Below, piece after piece: positions 32,680 to 44,914 of a stretch of DNA of 64,000 bases. This DNA is from Dugong dugon (lineage: Eukaryota > Chordata > Mammalia > Sirenia > Dugongidae). The stretch is taken from positions 57,677,501 to 57,741,500 of the forward strand of contig CM057469.1 of the NCBI GenBank assembly GCA_030035585.1, written 5' to 3'. The translations under genes and the position numbers were made by a program. How positions within the stretch are numbered: position 1 is the stretch's first letter; every line of letters starts with the position of its first letter. Under the pieces are notes generated by a model that had not been told where the DNA came from, made no database searches, and was given only the letters and a program-made list of their open reading frames with translations.

Positions 32680-33853
32680 CTTCCTTGTGTCCGTTTGTAA
32701 TTCCTATTTTTGTCCCTCCCTTTCTCCCCTTCCCAGATAACCACAGATTTGCTTTTTGTCATTTAAGATTAGTTTGTGTTTTCTAGAATTTCATGAAAAT
32801 GGAATTAGACAGTTTGCACTCACTTTTCATCTGGCTTCTTTCATTCAGCATAATTATTTTGATATACATCCATGTTGTATGCATTACTACTGCATTTAAA
32901 AAACTGTTGAATAATGGTCAGTAGTAGTGGAGATACGACTATTTATTTACCTGTTGATGGACATTTGGGTTGTTTCCATTTCTTAACTATTGCAGCTAAA
33001 GCTGCTATGAACATTCCTGTACAAGGTTTTGAAAGGACAGAGCACTCCTTTCTTTTGGGCAAATACCTAGAAGTGGATTAGCTGGATTATGTGGTATGCA
33101 TAGGTTTAACTTTCTAAGAAACTGCCAAACTATTTTCCAAAGTGGTTGTACCATTTTACATTCCCACTAGCAGTGTGTGTGAGTTTCAGTTCTTCCACAT
33201 CCTTACTAACACTTGTGGTCAGATTTTTAAATTTTAGCTATTCTAACAGGTTTGTAGTGGTATCTCATTGTGGTTTTGTCTTGTGTTTTCCTAATGACCA
33301 AATACATTTAAGCATCTTTTCGTGTGTTGTTTACATTCATAGATATTCTTTGTGAAGAGTCTATTCAAATCTTTTGCCCATTAAAAACATTCTGTTGTTG
33401 GTTTCTTATTATTGTTTTAAGAGTTCTTTACATTTTCTGTATATGTCTTTTATTGGACATATAATCTGTACATAGTTTTTCCCAGTTTGTGACTAGTTTT
33501 TTCATTCTTAATAATGTGTTTTGAAGAGCAGAAGTTTATAATTTTGATGAAATCCAATTTATCAGTTTGTTCTTTTATGGATTCTGCTTTGTATGTTGTA
33601 TATAAGAAAGCTTTGCCAAACCACAACCACAAAGTGTTTCTCTTATGTTTTACTCTATAAGTTTTATAGTTTTAGGTTTTATATTTAGGTCTGCAATTCA
33701 TTTTGTGTTAATTTTTGTATAAGGTATGAGATATTGGTCTTTTTTTATGTAGTTTTCATATAACTATCCAATTGTTCTGGCACCATTTATTGAAAAAGAC
33801 TATCCTTTCTCCACTTAATTGCCTTTGTACCTTTGTCAAATTTCAGATGTCCA

Positions 33854-34417
33854 ACTGATAGCCCATACACACCATGGCCTCATCTATTCTGAGACCAGAA
33901 GAACTAGATGATGCCTGGCTACCACTACAGACAGTTCTGACCAGGGACACAAAGATGATCCTGGATAGAATGGGAGAAAAATGAAGAACAAAACTCAAAT
34001 TCTTAAAAAAGGCCAGACTTATTGGACCAGTAGTTACTACAGGAACCCCTGAGACTATCACCCTGAGATACCCTTTAAACTTGGAACTGAAGCCACTCTC
34101 AGATGTCACCTTTCGGCTAAATAACAAATTGATTCATAAACAATATCACAAGTGGGTACTGAGCTCTTTAAAAAAATCATCTATATGAGAGCAAAGAGTC
34201 AACAGTTACTCTAAAGCAAAGATGAGAAAGTAAGCGAGGGGGGATAGAAGCTAGATTAGTGGAAACAAAACAACTAGAATGGAAATACGGAGAATGTTGA
34301 CACATTGTGAAAAATGTCACCAATGTCACTGAACAATACGTATAGAAATTGTTTAAATCGGAACCTAATTTGCTGTGTAAACTTTTACCAAAAACACAAC
34401 AAAATATTATAAAAAAA
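33854..34417 (+). mobile_element. L1 3' UTR copy, plus strand, nested in opposed L1
   Basis: 5'-truncated L1 3' UTR (AGAACTAGATGATGCCTGGC block) ending in an A-rich tail. A 12-bp duplication, TTCAGATGTCCA (33842-33853) and TTCAGTTGTCCA (34418-34429), flanks it, and the host L1 resumes exactly afterward. Confidence 0.9.
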
Positions 34418-35409
34418 TTCAGTTGTCCATATACGTGTGGATCTATTTCTGGGTTCTGTAATCTCTTCCATTGATTTGTCTGTCTTTATGGCAGTAACAC
34501 ATTGTATTATAAACTGTAACTTTATAATAAGTCTTGAAATCAGGTAATAATAATCTTCCAACTTTATTCTTCTTTTTAAAAGTTGTTTTGGCTATTCCAG
34601 GTCTTCTGCATTTCCATATAAATTCTGGAGTCAGTTCCTACAAAAAAGTCTGCTGAGATTTTGATTGTGATTGCAATGTGCTGTATAAATCAATGTGGGG
34701 AGAACTGAAGTCTTAATACGGAGTCTTCCAACTCATGAACATGGAGTTATTTAGGGCTTCTTTAATTTCTTTCACAATGTTTTGTAGTTTACAGTGTATG
34801 GGTCTTTCCCATCTTTTGACAAATTTATCCTTAAGTATTTCAAATTTTTGGTGCTATTTTAAAATTATTAATTTCAGTTTCTAATTGTTGCTAGTATATA
34901 GAAATACATGTAATTCTTACATATTAATCTTGTATCTTGATCATGTTAACTTTGCTAAACTCATTATTTCTCATTGGATTTTCGATGTAGACAATCATGT
35001 GCTGGTCAGTACTCAGCTGAAGACTTGTGGAGGACCCTCTGTAGATCTCCAGGGCTCTCTTTCTGTGTATCTCTTTCTTTTATGGTACTCTGCCCTACAG
35101 ACTCCGGCCGCCTTGGCCACCCTGGTTCCCAGCTTTGCCTTCTTAACTCAGAGGAACTAACAGCTTCACCTGGGTGACTCCGCAGTGGACCCTGGAAATG
35201 CTGTCCAGGCTGCAAGGTCAAAGGGCTCACCTCATTTGTTATCTGTCTCTCAGGGATCACATTTCTTCATTGCCTGATGTTCAATGTTATGAACATTGTT
35301 TCATATATTTAATATATTTAACCAGTATTTTTAAAAATTGTTTTGGGGTTGGGGTGGGGGAGAAATCCAGAACTTGTTACTCCATCTTGGCTAGAAGTTG
35401 AAACTTGCA

Positions 35410-35575
35410 GATAACTTTCTAGATAAGTGTGTATAGATCTACTTCAATTTTTTTAATGACAGCACTGTATTTTGCATTTATGTATGATAATTTATTCAAC
35501 TATTTTCCTATTGATGAGTATTTAGGTTGTTTCATTTTTTCATTAGAAATGAGATACAATGTCCTTCTCAATATC
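35410..35575 (-). repeat. L1 or HAL1 remnant
   Basis: ATTCAACTATTTTCCTATTG, ATGAGTATTTAGGTTGTTTC are the antisense of a conserved L1 C-terminal stretch. Confidence 0.6.
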
Positions 35576-35681
35576 ATCTGCATTGCACTGAATTGTGTGC
35601 AATGAATACTTACTGAGTTATCTGAAACTGTATACATATCAGCAAAATTGAGTGCCTCCTACTATATGGTCAAAATTGTAT

Positions 35682-35790
35682 TGTTGTTGTTAGGTGCCAT
35701 TGAGTTGAACTATGACTCAGAGTGACTCAATGTGACAGAGTAGAACTGCCCCATATCGTTTTCTAGGCTGTAATCTTCATGACAGTTGTT
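35682..35790 (-). mobile_element. SINE 3' half
   Basis: (GTT)n then TAGGTGCCATTGAGTTGAAC, GACAGAGTAGAACTGCCCC, cut in the central segment. Confidence 0.85.
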
Positions 35791-36042
35791 AGGCAATATA
35801 TGTAATTTTGCTGAGAATTTTTATGTAAAGATATAATATTCAAAAGAATTAAAATAGAAAGCAAAAGAGTTTGAATTTACAGCCATACTCAGCTTATTCA
35901 GAGTCCTAGGGGAATAAAGTGATCTGGCTAAATAAACTATGTGGACATCTGAAAGATATAAAACTAAGTTAAAAAATAATTTGGTCTCAACCTAATTACA
36001 TTGTAATCTGAAAAACTGTATTATATACTTTCTAACTTTAGT
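35791..36042. other. Unassigned gap
   Basis: AT-rich with no repeat recognised. Confidence 0.5.
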
Positions 36043-36241
36043 ATGGAGTCCCATAGTGGTGCAAAAGTTAACAGGCCTGGCTGCTAACCAAAAGGTTGGC
36101 ATTTTGAGTCCACCCAGAGGTGGCTTGGAAGAAAGTCCTGGCCATCTACTTCTGAAAAATCAGCCATTGAAAATTCTTTGGAGCACAGGTCTACCCTGAC
36201 ACACATATGGTCACCATAAATTAGAATCAACTCTACAGTAT
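36043..36241 (+). mobile_element. Afrotherian-type SINE, diverged long variant
   Basis: GGAGTCCCATAGTGGTGCAA, GAAAGTCCTGGCCATCTAC and CACCATAAATTAGAATCAAC. Followed by a 20-base T tract at 36245-36264. Confidence 0.82.
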
Positions 36242-36282
36242 AACTTTTTTTTTTTTTTTTTTTGGTAACTTATAAACATGAA

Positions 36283-36445
36283 GGAGCCCTGGTGGCACAG
36301 TGGTTAAGAACTCGGCTGCTAACCAAAAGGTCGGCAGTTTGAATCTACCAGCCGTTCCTTGGAAAAACTATGGGGCAGTTCTACTCTGTTCTATAGGGTC
36401 GCTATGAGTTGGAATCGACTTGATGGCAAAGGGCATGATATGGAG
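36283..36445 (+). mobile_element. Afrotherian-type SINE, well preserved
   Basis: GAGCCCTGGTGGCACAGTGG to GTTGGAATCGACTTGATGGC with few changes from the apparent consensus. Flanked by TATAAACATGAA (36271-36282) and TATAAATATGAA (36446-36457). Among the youngest-looking SINEs here. Confidence 0.94.
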
Positions 36446-36569
36446 TATAAATATGAATAGTTGTATTCTGTTGCAGAAGGTGTGGGACGTTGAGATGAAT
36501 CAGTCCTGGGGTTGTAGAAGTAGAATGACCGTACTTTTTAGCTGACGTATATGGCTCTTTTTTTTCCTA

Positions 36570-36780
36570 GAACTCTCATAGTGCATTTACCTGTAGATCT
36601 GCAGTATCAGTTATCAGAGTCTGTCTCTTCAGGGTGATCTGTGTTCATGTCTATTTATTCCACTGGATTATCAGTTCCTAGAGGGCAGGGACGCCATGTT
36701 CTTCATGTTTTCAAACCCCACAGGGCCGGGGTCAGTATTTTATATGCTTGATTAAATCAGGTACACAAAAGACTTAGGAG
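36570..36780 (+). repeat. L2 LINE 3' fragment
   Basis: TTCCTAGAGGGCAGGGACGC, and CCACAGGGCCGGGGTCAG..TATATGC resemble the L2 terminal region. Confidence 0.55.
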
Positions 36781-39454
36781 GGTGAGAAGTTTCAAACCTT
36801 TTTTGGGTGAATTGGGAGATATTTAAATACATAATTTAAAAAAACAATTTTGAAAATGCTTACAGTCTAATATGATAGCCAGACAAATAGTCTATGACTT
36901 AATGTAAAATTTATCTTTGTACATGTAGAGAGTCTAGTAATGTGGACCAGCAAGAAGACCACATGACAAGAGTGAGAGATGAATACAATGGAAAAAGGCA
37001 TTTTTTTCCCCAAAATTATACGGATGAAGGAGAAGTTTGACCTTTTGGATTCTCGGAAGGGATAAGAAGAAAGCTTAGGCTTCATTACGTGTCTCGTGTC
37101 TTCTTTCCCATCCAGTATATTGTCAAGCCCATAAGAGAGGGAAATCCTTAGGAAACCAATATTTTAATTAGTTAATTGAACACTTAACATTCAGTCACTC
37201 AGGGAAATACAGGATCTACTTTCCAGGTGTTTACCATCTGGTCATAGTCGGTTTTGTCTGAAGTGGAATTTTCTTTTGAAATCAAGAAGATAAACACAAG
37301 GATGAGTTAGAAATTGAAATGAGGCATTCTCGAAGACTTTCCTTTGCACTATGAATAATTCTTGCTTTGACCATTGAAAAAATGAAGGTGGAAAAAGCAT
37401 AGCAAGGTGTTACTTTGAGAGACATCACCTGTAGGAAGATTTTGGTATACCTTGACAGAATTAAACTTCTGCATTTTAAATTTTATTTGTAATTTATGAT
37501 TGTTACCCTTGCCTATTTTCCAAGCAGGGTTTAAGCTATGAGGGGAATTTTTTTCTTCTTCTTAGCTCTTATCTTATGTATATTGAAACAGTTACATTAT
37601 AAAAGTGAGAAGTACCAAGCATAGCTGGATTTTTATTTTCTGTGGGGATTTGCTTATACATCTCAGAGAATGGTGTGAAGTAGGTTATAGGAAAGATAGA
37701 CTACAGAAGGAAAAAAAAAATACTGAAAATCAAGCATGTTGATATTATTTCTGAGTTGTTGACTGTAATTTAGAGAAGAAAAGATCTTAGAAAGATACTG
37801 AAGGATACCAAACACAACACTGTTTCTCTAATCTGATGGCTTCTAAATGAAAAACATATTTTAGAACAAGTCCTTCTCTGATATATTTTCTTTCCTGATA
37901 CTTTTGCTATATTAATTTGCTTAAATGGGTAAAAGTTGCTTAAAATATAGCATCCTTTTATTTTGGCAACTCATCAACCAGTTGCATCAAGGCCTTGAAC
38001 AGAAGGAAAATAAAGATAGGGTAGATTAAGAATAAGCACCTCAGTAGTGAGATGGGTTATTTCAACATACTTTATTTCCTGCCATAACACACTCAAATGG
38101 GGATATCCACATTTTGACACCTAAAAAAGTTATGGAGAAATAAAGCAATGAGTACTATAGTCATTGTATGCATGTATGTGAAAGTGTGCACAATTATAAA
38201 AACCTTTTAGTGGGGAATGATAAAAATAGTCTTATAAAATGTATTTGATTATTCTTTTATAAGAATAAATAAATACGGTACCTAACATTTTAAAACATTA
38301 AATTATATTTTTTCAAAAGTGGTGATATTTTATTCCTGACTTCTACTCCATGCATAATATTAAGGTAAGCAATCAGGCAACTATTATTAATCTTCTTGTA
38401 AATTAAAAATAAATGCAGATTTTTAACATATCACCTGAAGAGCATCACTGTGGCTAACATCACCTGCGTCATCCCTTGGTCTGCATTTGGTTTGATCATC
38501 TGGACTGTCAATTAATGTCAATGGCCTCATTGTGGCTCATGTGCCAGGTTAATGGAGGTCATTGGTTTTCAAATGATGGTCAGTAGAGACTTTAGGTTCT
38601 GTGATGCACACCTCAGGTGTCACCAAAGGGGTGCAATTGGAGGCCAAGTGGACACTTGGTCCTCTGCCCAAGTTTTAATTAGAGCAATTCCACATTTATC
38701 TTTTTATATATTGGGGTTCTACAAAGGTCTTCCTTTGAAAATTTTTTCTTTACAAGAAGACATTTGAAAACCTGTGATATGTGTGCACTGCTTATGCTTT
38801 TCGTCTTTCTCTCATGTATTATTAAAAATTCATCCATGGGTAAAACTAAAATAAAAATGGAAGTAGCTATAAAATCAGCATGCAAATGCATTATAGTAAT
38901 TTATAATTGCAATGGTTATTAATGGTATATCATTAATGATGGCTCACTAAGGGATGTGGCAGAGAAAAAATAGATCTCAGGTTATGTCTAATTTTCTGTA
39001 CCTGAAATGCTAACTAATTTTTTCCAGTTTTAGAAAGATGATACGAAAGCAAGCAAGTGAGAAAGTGGTACTATTTGGGGGATAACCTTAAATCTGTTAT
39101 AATTTATAAAAGAAAGTTAATCATTGGTATGACTGGCATTCTAATTATTGCTACAAAAATTATTTCAACACTCCTCATTATTAAGGATGCCACACTGGTC
39201 AAGGGTTCTCTATGGTAAGGAGTGGAGAGCAGGAAATCATTGTATTAATTTTTATTTGAAAAATAAAATTTTACATTGTGAAGGATATATTCCATTGAGG
39301 ACACTTTAGATTTTTGAGGTGACACTTAGTTCTTATTCTCTGTTTACTTTTTTAAAAAATAATACCAGCAGAAGAATGTTTACATAGCCAGTCTCTACAG
39401 CCAATGGCCCAGGGCTATCAGAATTTGATCAATAACTGCCAACTTCCCTACTTT
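36781..39454. other. Repeat-poor unassigned stretch
   Basis: About 2.7 kb with no mobile element I can name and no credible frame. A dense AT-rich patch lies at 38220-38420. Confidence 0.5.
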
Positions 39455-39474
39455 TGGAGCCCTGGTGGTGCAGT
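39455..39474 (+). mobile_element. Twenty-base SINE head remnant
   Basis: GGAGCCCTGGTGGTGCAGTG, cut exactly where L1 sequence begins, so a deletion or recombination joined the two. Confidence 0.7.
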
Positions 39475-39755
39475 GTATTTTGTGTCTGGCTTCTTTTACT
39501 TAGCATAACATTTTTGATGTTCATCCAAATTGTAGCTGGTACCAGTAGTTTGTTCCTTTATATTACTGAAGAGTATTCTATAGTATGAGTATACCACATA
39601 TCCTTTTTCTGACCAATAGTTCACAGACATTTGGGTTTCCAGTTTTGGGCTATTATGAATAAAGCTGCTATGAATGTTCACATACAAGGCTTTGTGTGGT
39701 TATAAGTTTGATTCTCTTGAGTAGATACCTAGGAATGTAATTGCTGGGTCCTGTG

Positions 39756-39905
39756 AGCCCTGGTGTTGCAGAGGTTAAGAACATGGCTGCTAACCAAAAG
39801 GTCAGCAGTTTGAATCCAGTAGCCGCTCCTTGGAAACCCCATGGAGCTGTTCTATTCCCTGTCCTATAGGGTCACTGTGAGTAGAATCAAACAGACGACA
39901 ACAGG
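39756..39905 (+). mobile_element. Afrotherian-type SINE nested in L1
   Basis: GAGCCCTGGTGTTGCAGAGG, GTCAGCAGTTTGAATCCAG, and tail GGGTCACTGTGAGTAGAATC..CAGACGACAACAG. Confidence 0.9.
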
Positions 39906-40304
39906 TATGGTAAACATATGTTCAACTTTTTAAGAAATTGCTCACTGCTTCCAAAGTGGCCATACCAGTTTACATCTCCACCAGCAATGTATGAAGGTTC
40001 CAGCTTTTCTATATCCTTACCAACACTCGGAATTGTCTGTTGTTTTGACTACAGCCATTCTAGTGGGCATGTAGTTTTATATCCTTTTGGTTTTAGTTTG
40101 CATTTCCCTAGTGACTAATGATGTTGAGCATCTTTTCATGTACTTATTTGCTATTCATGTATTTCCTTTGGCAAAATATCTACTAAATTTTTTTGCTCAT
40201 TTAAAAAATATGGCTTGTCTTTAATTGCTTTTTATATATTTTTTTTGTATACAAATCCTTTTTCAGATATGATTTTCTCTCCCAGTGTTTGTATTTTATT
40301 TCTT

Positions 40305-42692
40305 TTTTTTTTTTAAATTGTAGTTTAGATGAAGTTTTACAGAACAAACTTGCTTCTCATTAAACAGTTAGTACACATATTGCTGTATGACATTGGTTAA
40401 CAACCCCACAACATGTCAACACTCTTCCTTCTCGACCTGGGGTTCCCTATTACCAGCTTTCCTGTCCCCTCCTGCCTTCTAGTCCTTGCCCCTGGGCGGG
40501 TGTGCCCCTTTAGTCTCATTTTGTCTTATGGGCCTGTGTAATCTTTGGCTGAAGGGTAAATCTCGGGAGAGACTTAATTACTGAGCTAAAAGGGTGTCTG
40601 AGGGCCATACTCTTGGGGTTTCTCCAGGCTCTGTCAGGCCAGCCAGTCTTTTTTTTGTGTGTGTGTGAGTTATAATTTTGTTCTACATTTTTCTCCAGCT
40701 CTGTCTGGGACCCTCTATTTTGATCCCTGTCAGAGCAGTCAGTGGAGGTAGCTGGGCACCATCTAGTTCTTCTGGACTCAGTCTTTTGGAGACCATGGTA
40801 GTTGTGGTCCATTAGTCCTTTGGAGTAATCTTTCCCTTGTATCATTAGTTTTCTTCATTCTCCCTTGTTCCCGAAGGCGTGAGACCAGTGGAGTATCTTA
40901 GATGGCTGCTCACAGGCTTTTAAGACCGCAGACGCTACTCATCAAAGCAGAATGTAGAAAATTTTCTTTATAAACCATGTTAAGCCAGTTGATCTAGATG
41001 CTCCCCAAGACCATGGTCCCCACAGATCCTCAGTCCAGCAATTCAATCCCTCAGGGAGTTTGTATGTGTCTATGGAGCTTCTATGACCTTGCCTTGGACA
41101 AGTTGTGCTGGCTTCCCCAGTATTGTGTACTGTCTTACCCTTCACCAAAGTTACCACTTATCTATTGTCCATTGAGTGTTTTTCCATCCCCACCCCTCCC
41201 ATCCCTCGTAATCATTAAAGATTGTTTCTTTTTGTGTGTAAACCTTTTCATGAATTTTTACTGTAGTGGTCACATACAATATTTGTCCTTTTGTGATTGA
41301 CTTATTTCACTTGGCATAATGCCCTCCAGATGCATCCGTGTTATGAGATCGTCACAAATTCATCACTGTTCTTTGTCATTGCATAATACTCCATTGTGTG
41401 TATGTACCACAGTTTATCCATTCATCTGTTGATGGGCATCTAGGTTGTTCCCGCCTTTTTGCTATTGTGAACAATGCTGCAATGAACATGGGTGTGCATA
41501 TGTCTATTTGTGTGAAGGCTCTTATTTCTCTAGGATATATTCCTAAGAGTGGGTTTGCTGGATCATATGGTATTTCTATTTCTAGCTTTCTAAGGAAACA
41601 CCATAACATTTTCCAAAATGGTTGTATCATTTTGCATTCCCACCAGCAGTGCACAAGAGTTCCAATCTCCCCTCAGCCTCTCCAGCATTTGTTATTTCCT
41701 GTTTTTTTTGATACATGCCAGTAATGTCAGGGTGAGATGGTATCTCATTGTGGTTTTGATTTGCATTTCTCTAATGGCTAGTGATCGCAAGCATTTCCTC
41801 ATGTGTCTGTTAGCCACTTTAATGTCTTCTTTGGTGAAGTGTCTGTTTAGTTCCTTTGCCCATGTTTTAATTGGATTATTTGTCTTTTTGATGTAGAGGT
41901 GCTGGATTTTCCTGTAGATTTTAGAGATTAGACTTTTGTCTGATATATAATAGCCAATTTTCTTTTTTCCCCAGACTGTAGGTTCTCTTTTTACTCTTTT
42001 GGTGAAGTCTTTTGATGAGCATAAGTGTTTACTTTTTAGAAGATCCTAGTTATCTACCTTATCTTCTGGGGTTTGTGTGTTGTTGATTATAGTTTGTATC
42101 CTATTAATGCTGTGTATTAGGGCCTCTAGCATTAATCCTATTTTTTTCTTCTATGATCTTTATAGTTTTTGACCTTATGTTTAGATCTCTGATCCATTTT
42201 GGATTAGTTTTTGTGTGTGGTTTGAGGAATGGGTCCTATTTCATTTTTTTTGCGTATGGACATCCAGTTTTGTCAGCACCATTTGTTAAAAAGACTGTCT
42301 TTTCCCCATTTGATGGACTTTGGGCCCTTGTCAAAGATCAGGTGACTGTAGGTGGATGGATTTACATCCGGGTTCTCAATTCTGTTCCGTTGGTCAATGT
42401 ATTTGTCATTGTACCGGTACTAGACTGTTTTGACTACAGTAGCTGTATAGTAGTTTCTGCGCTCAGGTAGTGGGGGTCCTCCTACTTTATTCTTCTTCTT
42501 CAATAGGGCTTTACTTATCTGGGGTTTCTTCCCTTTCTATATAAAGTTAATGATTAGTTTTTCCATCTCTTTAAAGAACGTTGTTGGTATTCGGATTGAG
42601 ATTTCATTGTATTTGTAAATTGCTTTGGGTAGAATTGTCTTTTCACAATGTTGAGTCTACCTATCCATGAGCATGGTATGTTTTTCCATTTT
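40305..42692 (-). mobile_element. Younger L1, minus strand, nested in old L1
   Basis: About 2.4 kb, 5'-truncated. It has its T tract (40303-40314), a full 3' UTR (to about 41130, with CTGGGCACCATCTAGTTCTT), ORF2 C-terminus and body. Flanks TATTTTATTTCTT (40292-40304) and TATGTTTCATTTCTT (42692-42706) are a near-matching duplication. Confidence 0.9.
41376..41654 (-). pseudogene. L1 ORF2 C-terminal remnant
   Basis: 92 open codons of the ORF2 C-terminus. Residues 1-15 carry the tryptophan/cysteine-rich stretch ([13 protein letters not shown]), and NPLLGIYP is at about 33-40. IAALFTIAK follows near residue 57. The reading frame breaks after residue 90 within the last conserved block. It belongs to the younger nested L1 and retains no catalytic domain. 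Confidence 0.92.
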
Positions 42693-43225
42693 ATGTTTCA
42701 TTTCTTAATCATAGCTTTTAAAGTACAAATTAAAAAAAATAGTGAAATTCAGTTGATCACTTTTATGGAGCATCCTTTGGTGTTATTTCTAGGAAATATT
42801 TGCCTAACCGATAAAGATTTTCTTCTATGTTTTCTTCTAGAGGTTTTATAGTTTTCACTCTTACCTTTAGGTCTTTGGTCCATTGTGAGTTGATTTTTGT
42901 GTGTGGTGTGAGGTCAGTGTCTAAGTTAACTTTTTGGACTATGAATATCCAGTTGTCCCAGCACTATGTGTTGTAAAGACTATCCTTTCCCCACTGAATT
43001 GTGTTGGCACCCTTGCAGAAAACTAACTGATCATAAATGTGAGGGTTTATTTCTGGACTTTCTAGTCTGTTCCATTGAACTATATCATCCTGTCTTGATT
43101 ATATAGCTTTATAATAAGTTTTGAAGGTAGGTAGTGTAAGTCATCCAATGCTGTTCTTCTTTTTCAAGACTGTTTTGGCTATTCCTACATCCTTTACATT
43201 TCCATATGAATATAAAATCAGTTTG

Positions 43226-43470
43226 TCTAAGCTGCTACTGAGCTTTGGCACTGAGATGCCTCAGGGACTGGTGGTACAGGCTGGCAGAGTGTTGGAAGTC
43301 CGTGGCATGTTTAAAGGAGGAGCTACAGGGAACCACTGTGCCTGTCAGAGCATGTGGTGAAGTAATAACCTACAATGGCCTGATATACCCTGCAGGGCTT
43401 CAACGTGCCTCATTAGTATATATGAAAAAATAATGGCTGAAATAGTTTTACACTTGCCACCCTTCAAAGA
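43226..43470. other. Unassigned gap
   Basis: Moderately GC-rich; overlapping frames at 43121-43433 have no motif. Confidence 0.45.
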
Positions 43471-43645
43471 ACTTTACATGGGTTCTCTTAATAACACTAT
43501 GAGTATGGTATGGTTATTGCCTCCACTTTGTAGATGAGGAAACTGAAGTTCAGAGTTGTTTAGTAAATTGCACAATAAATAAATGTCAGACCTAGTACTC
43601 AAATCAGACTACTGGACTTTTAGAGTATTGCTGGTAGCTACTGTG
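43471..43645 (-). repeat. MIR SINE, antisense
   Basis: CTTTGTAGATGAGGAAACTG, AGTTCAGAGTTGTTTAGTAAATTG and CAGACCTAGTACTCAAATC are the reversed MIR order. Confidence 0.82.
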
Positions 43646-43726
43646 TTATACAACTCTGCCTACCAACCCTTGTAGAAATCATGAAAAGAGGAGCAGTGAC
43701 TTAGGAGGTGAGGTTAACAGACTAGT

Positions 43727-44275
43727 TGTGCAGAAAGAGTTAACACAGCAGGCCTGAGACTGCTATCTTTAGAAAGTCCTGCTAACAAGGCTGGCTCTTG
43801 GCTGGCATCTGGGAACATGGATTTTGAGAGGGTTCCCACCACTATTGCTGATAAGAGTGGTGCACTGTGCCGAGACTGTTTGTACAAACAGTGTGATTTA
43901 TGTTGACCACCTATTTTTCTTCTGGGAGTCTAGAATCTGATATATGCTAGACAGAGTGTACCTACATTATTAGCCCTCAATAAAAACCTTAGACACCAAG
44001 TCTCTAATGAGCTTCTGTGGTAGACAGCACTTCATAAGTGTTGTCATATTTCAATGTTGGGAGTATTAAGCATGTTCTGTGTGACCCCATGGAGAAGAAG
44101 TCTTGGAAGCCTATGATTGGTTTCCTGTGGACTTTGCCCCACGTCACATTTCCCTTTGCTGATTTTGTTTTGTATCCTTTCACAGTGGAAAGTCATAGCT
44201 GTGAGTACAACTGAATCCTGTGAATCCTCTCAGGGAATTACTGACCCTAAGGTGTTTTTGGTAACTCCCAACACA
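43727..44275 (+). mobile_element. Solo LTR, ERVL-type
   Basis: TGTGCAGAAAGAGTTAACAC to GGTAACTCCCAACACA. Contains the AATAAA-bearing CCCTCAATAAAAACCTTAGA and later TTTTGTATCCTTTCACAGTG, typical of an ERVL LTR family I cannot name. 5-bp flanks CTAGT (43722-43726) and CTAAT (44276-44280) differ by one base. Confidence 0.75.
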
Positions 44276-44914
44276 CTAATAAAATGGGAATTTTTATAAG
44301 AAATTGGACCTCTTTTTAATCTACAGGCTGGAAAGGCCATAGAGCATTCAGGTTACAGGGATAAGGTTACAAAAAAGACAGGTTGTAGCAAATGCAGACA
44401 TGGTCACCTCCATAAAAACTAAAGAACATAGAAAATTTCTGCCTATTGTCTATAAAAATATGAGTTAATAATAAATAAAATAAACCAAAGTTAAAGGATG
44501 AGCTGATGAGAATTCTTGGTATATTTTTTGAAAAGTAAATCAGATAGGAAGTCAATTAGAACATGCAAGTGAGGGAAATAAAAAAGAAAGTAAATGTGGA
44601 AAATTTGGAATTGATCATTAAAAATCAGAGTAAGCAATTTTTGGCATGAATTCTCCTACACATTAGTTAGATGTGTGGTTCTACCAACCGGGATTTTTTA
44701 AGATACTTAAAGCAATTCACATCTCCTGCTGGAAGAAGAAAGACCTCTTCATATCAACACAGAAATAAATTGCTTTAGGTTTAAAGTGTTCATTTTCAGA
44801 CTTTTACTGCCATATCAAAAGACTAATAAGTAAGAAATGCATACTTTGCTAAAAAGAAAATATGTACATTTTAAAGTAAAATACGTAGTGGTATTTTGCA
44901 GCGCAGTGAATTAC
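44276..44914. other. Unassigned AT-rich gap
   Basis: No repeat recognised; the 62-codon minus frame at 44367-44555 is chance. Confidence 0.5.

Larger units (their letters stand above)
32425..35400 (-). mobile_element. Old L1 LINE, minus strand, with two nested insertions
   Basis: On plus it starts with the 3'-end T tract and ACAGCTTGATTGAGGTAAAA, crosses a SINE (32516-32679) and an opposed L1 (33854-34417), and continues through degraded ORF2 (33000-33840, 34430-34985) into upstream sequence ending TGTTACTCCATCTTGGCTAG. No long ORF2 piece is open. It is the oldest large L1 here. Confidence 0.8.
39475..43225 (-). mobile_element. Old L1, minus strand, hosting a SINE and a younger L1
   Basis: Old L1 ORF2 pieces at 39475-39755, 39906-40302 and 42707-43225. 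It lacks a 3' UTR, starting inside ORF2 next to the SINE head remnant. The pieces run in order across both insertions. Confidence 0.85.

Noticed and set aside
35006..35401. Frames of 67-91 codons in a moderately GC-rich block
   Set aside because: The block reads as upstream sequence of the old minus-strand L1 (end motif TTACTCCATCTTGGCTAG), not as an exon.
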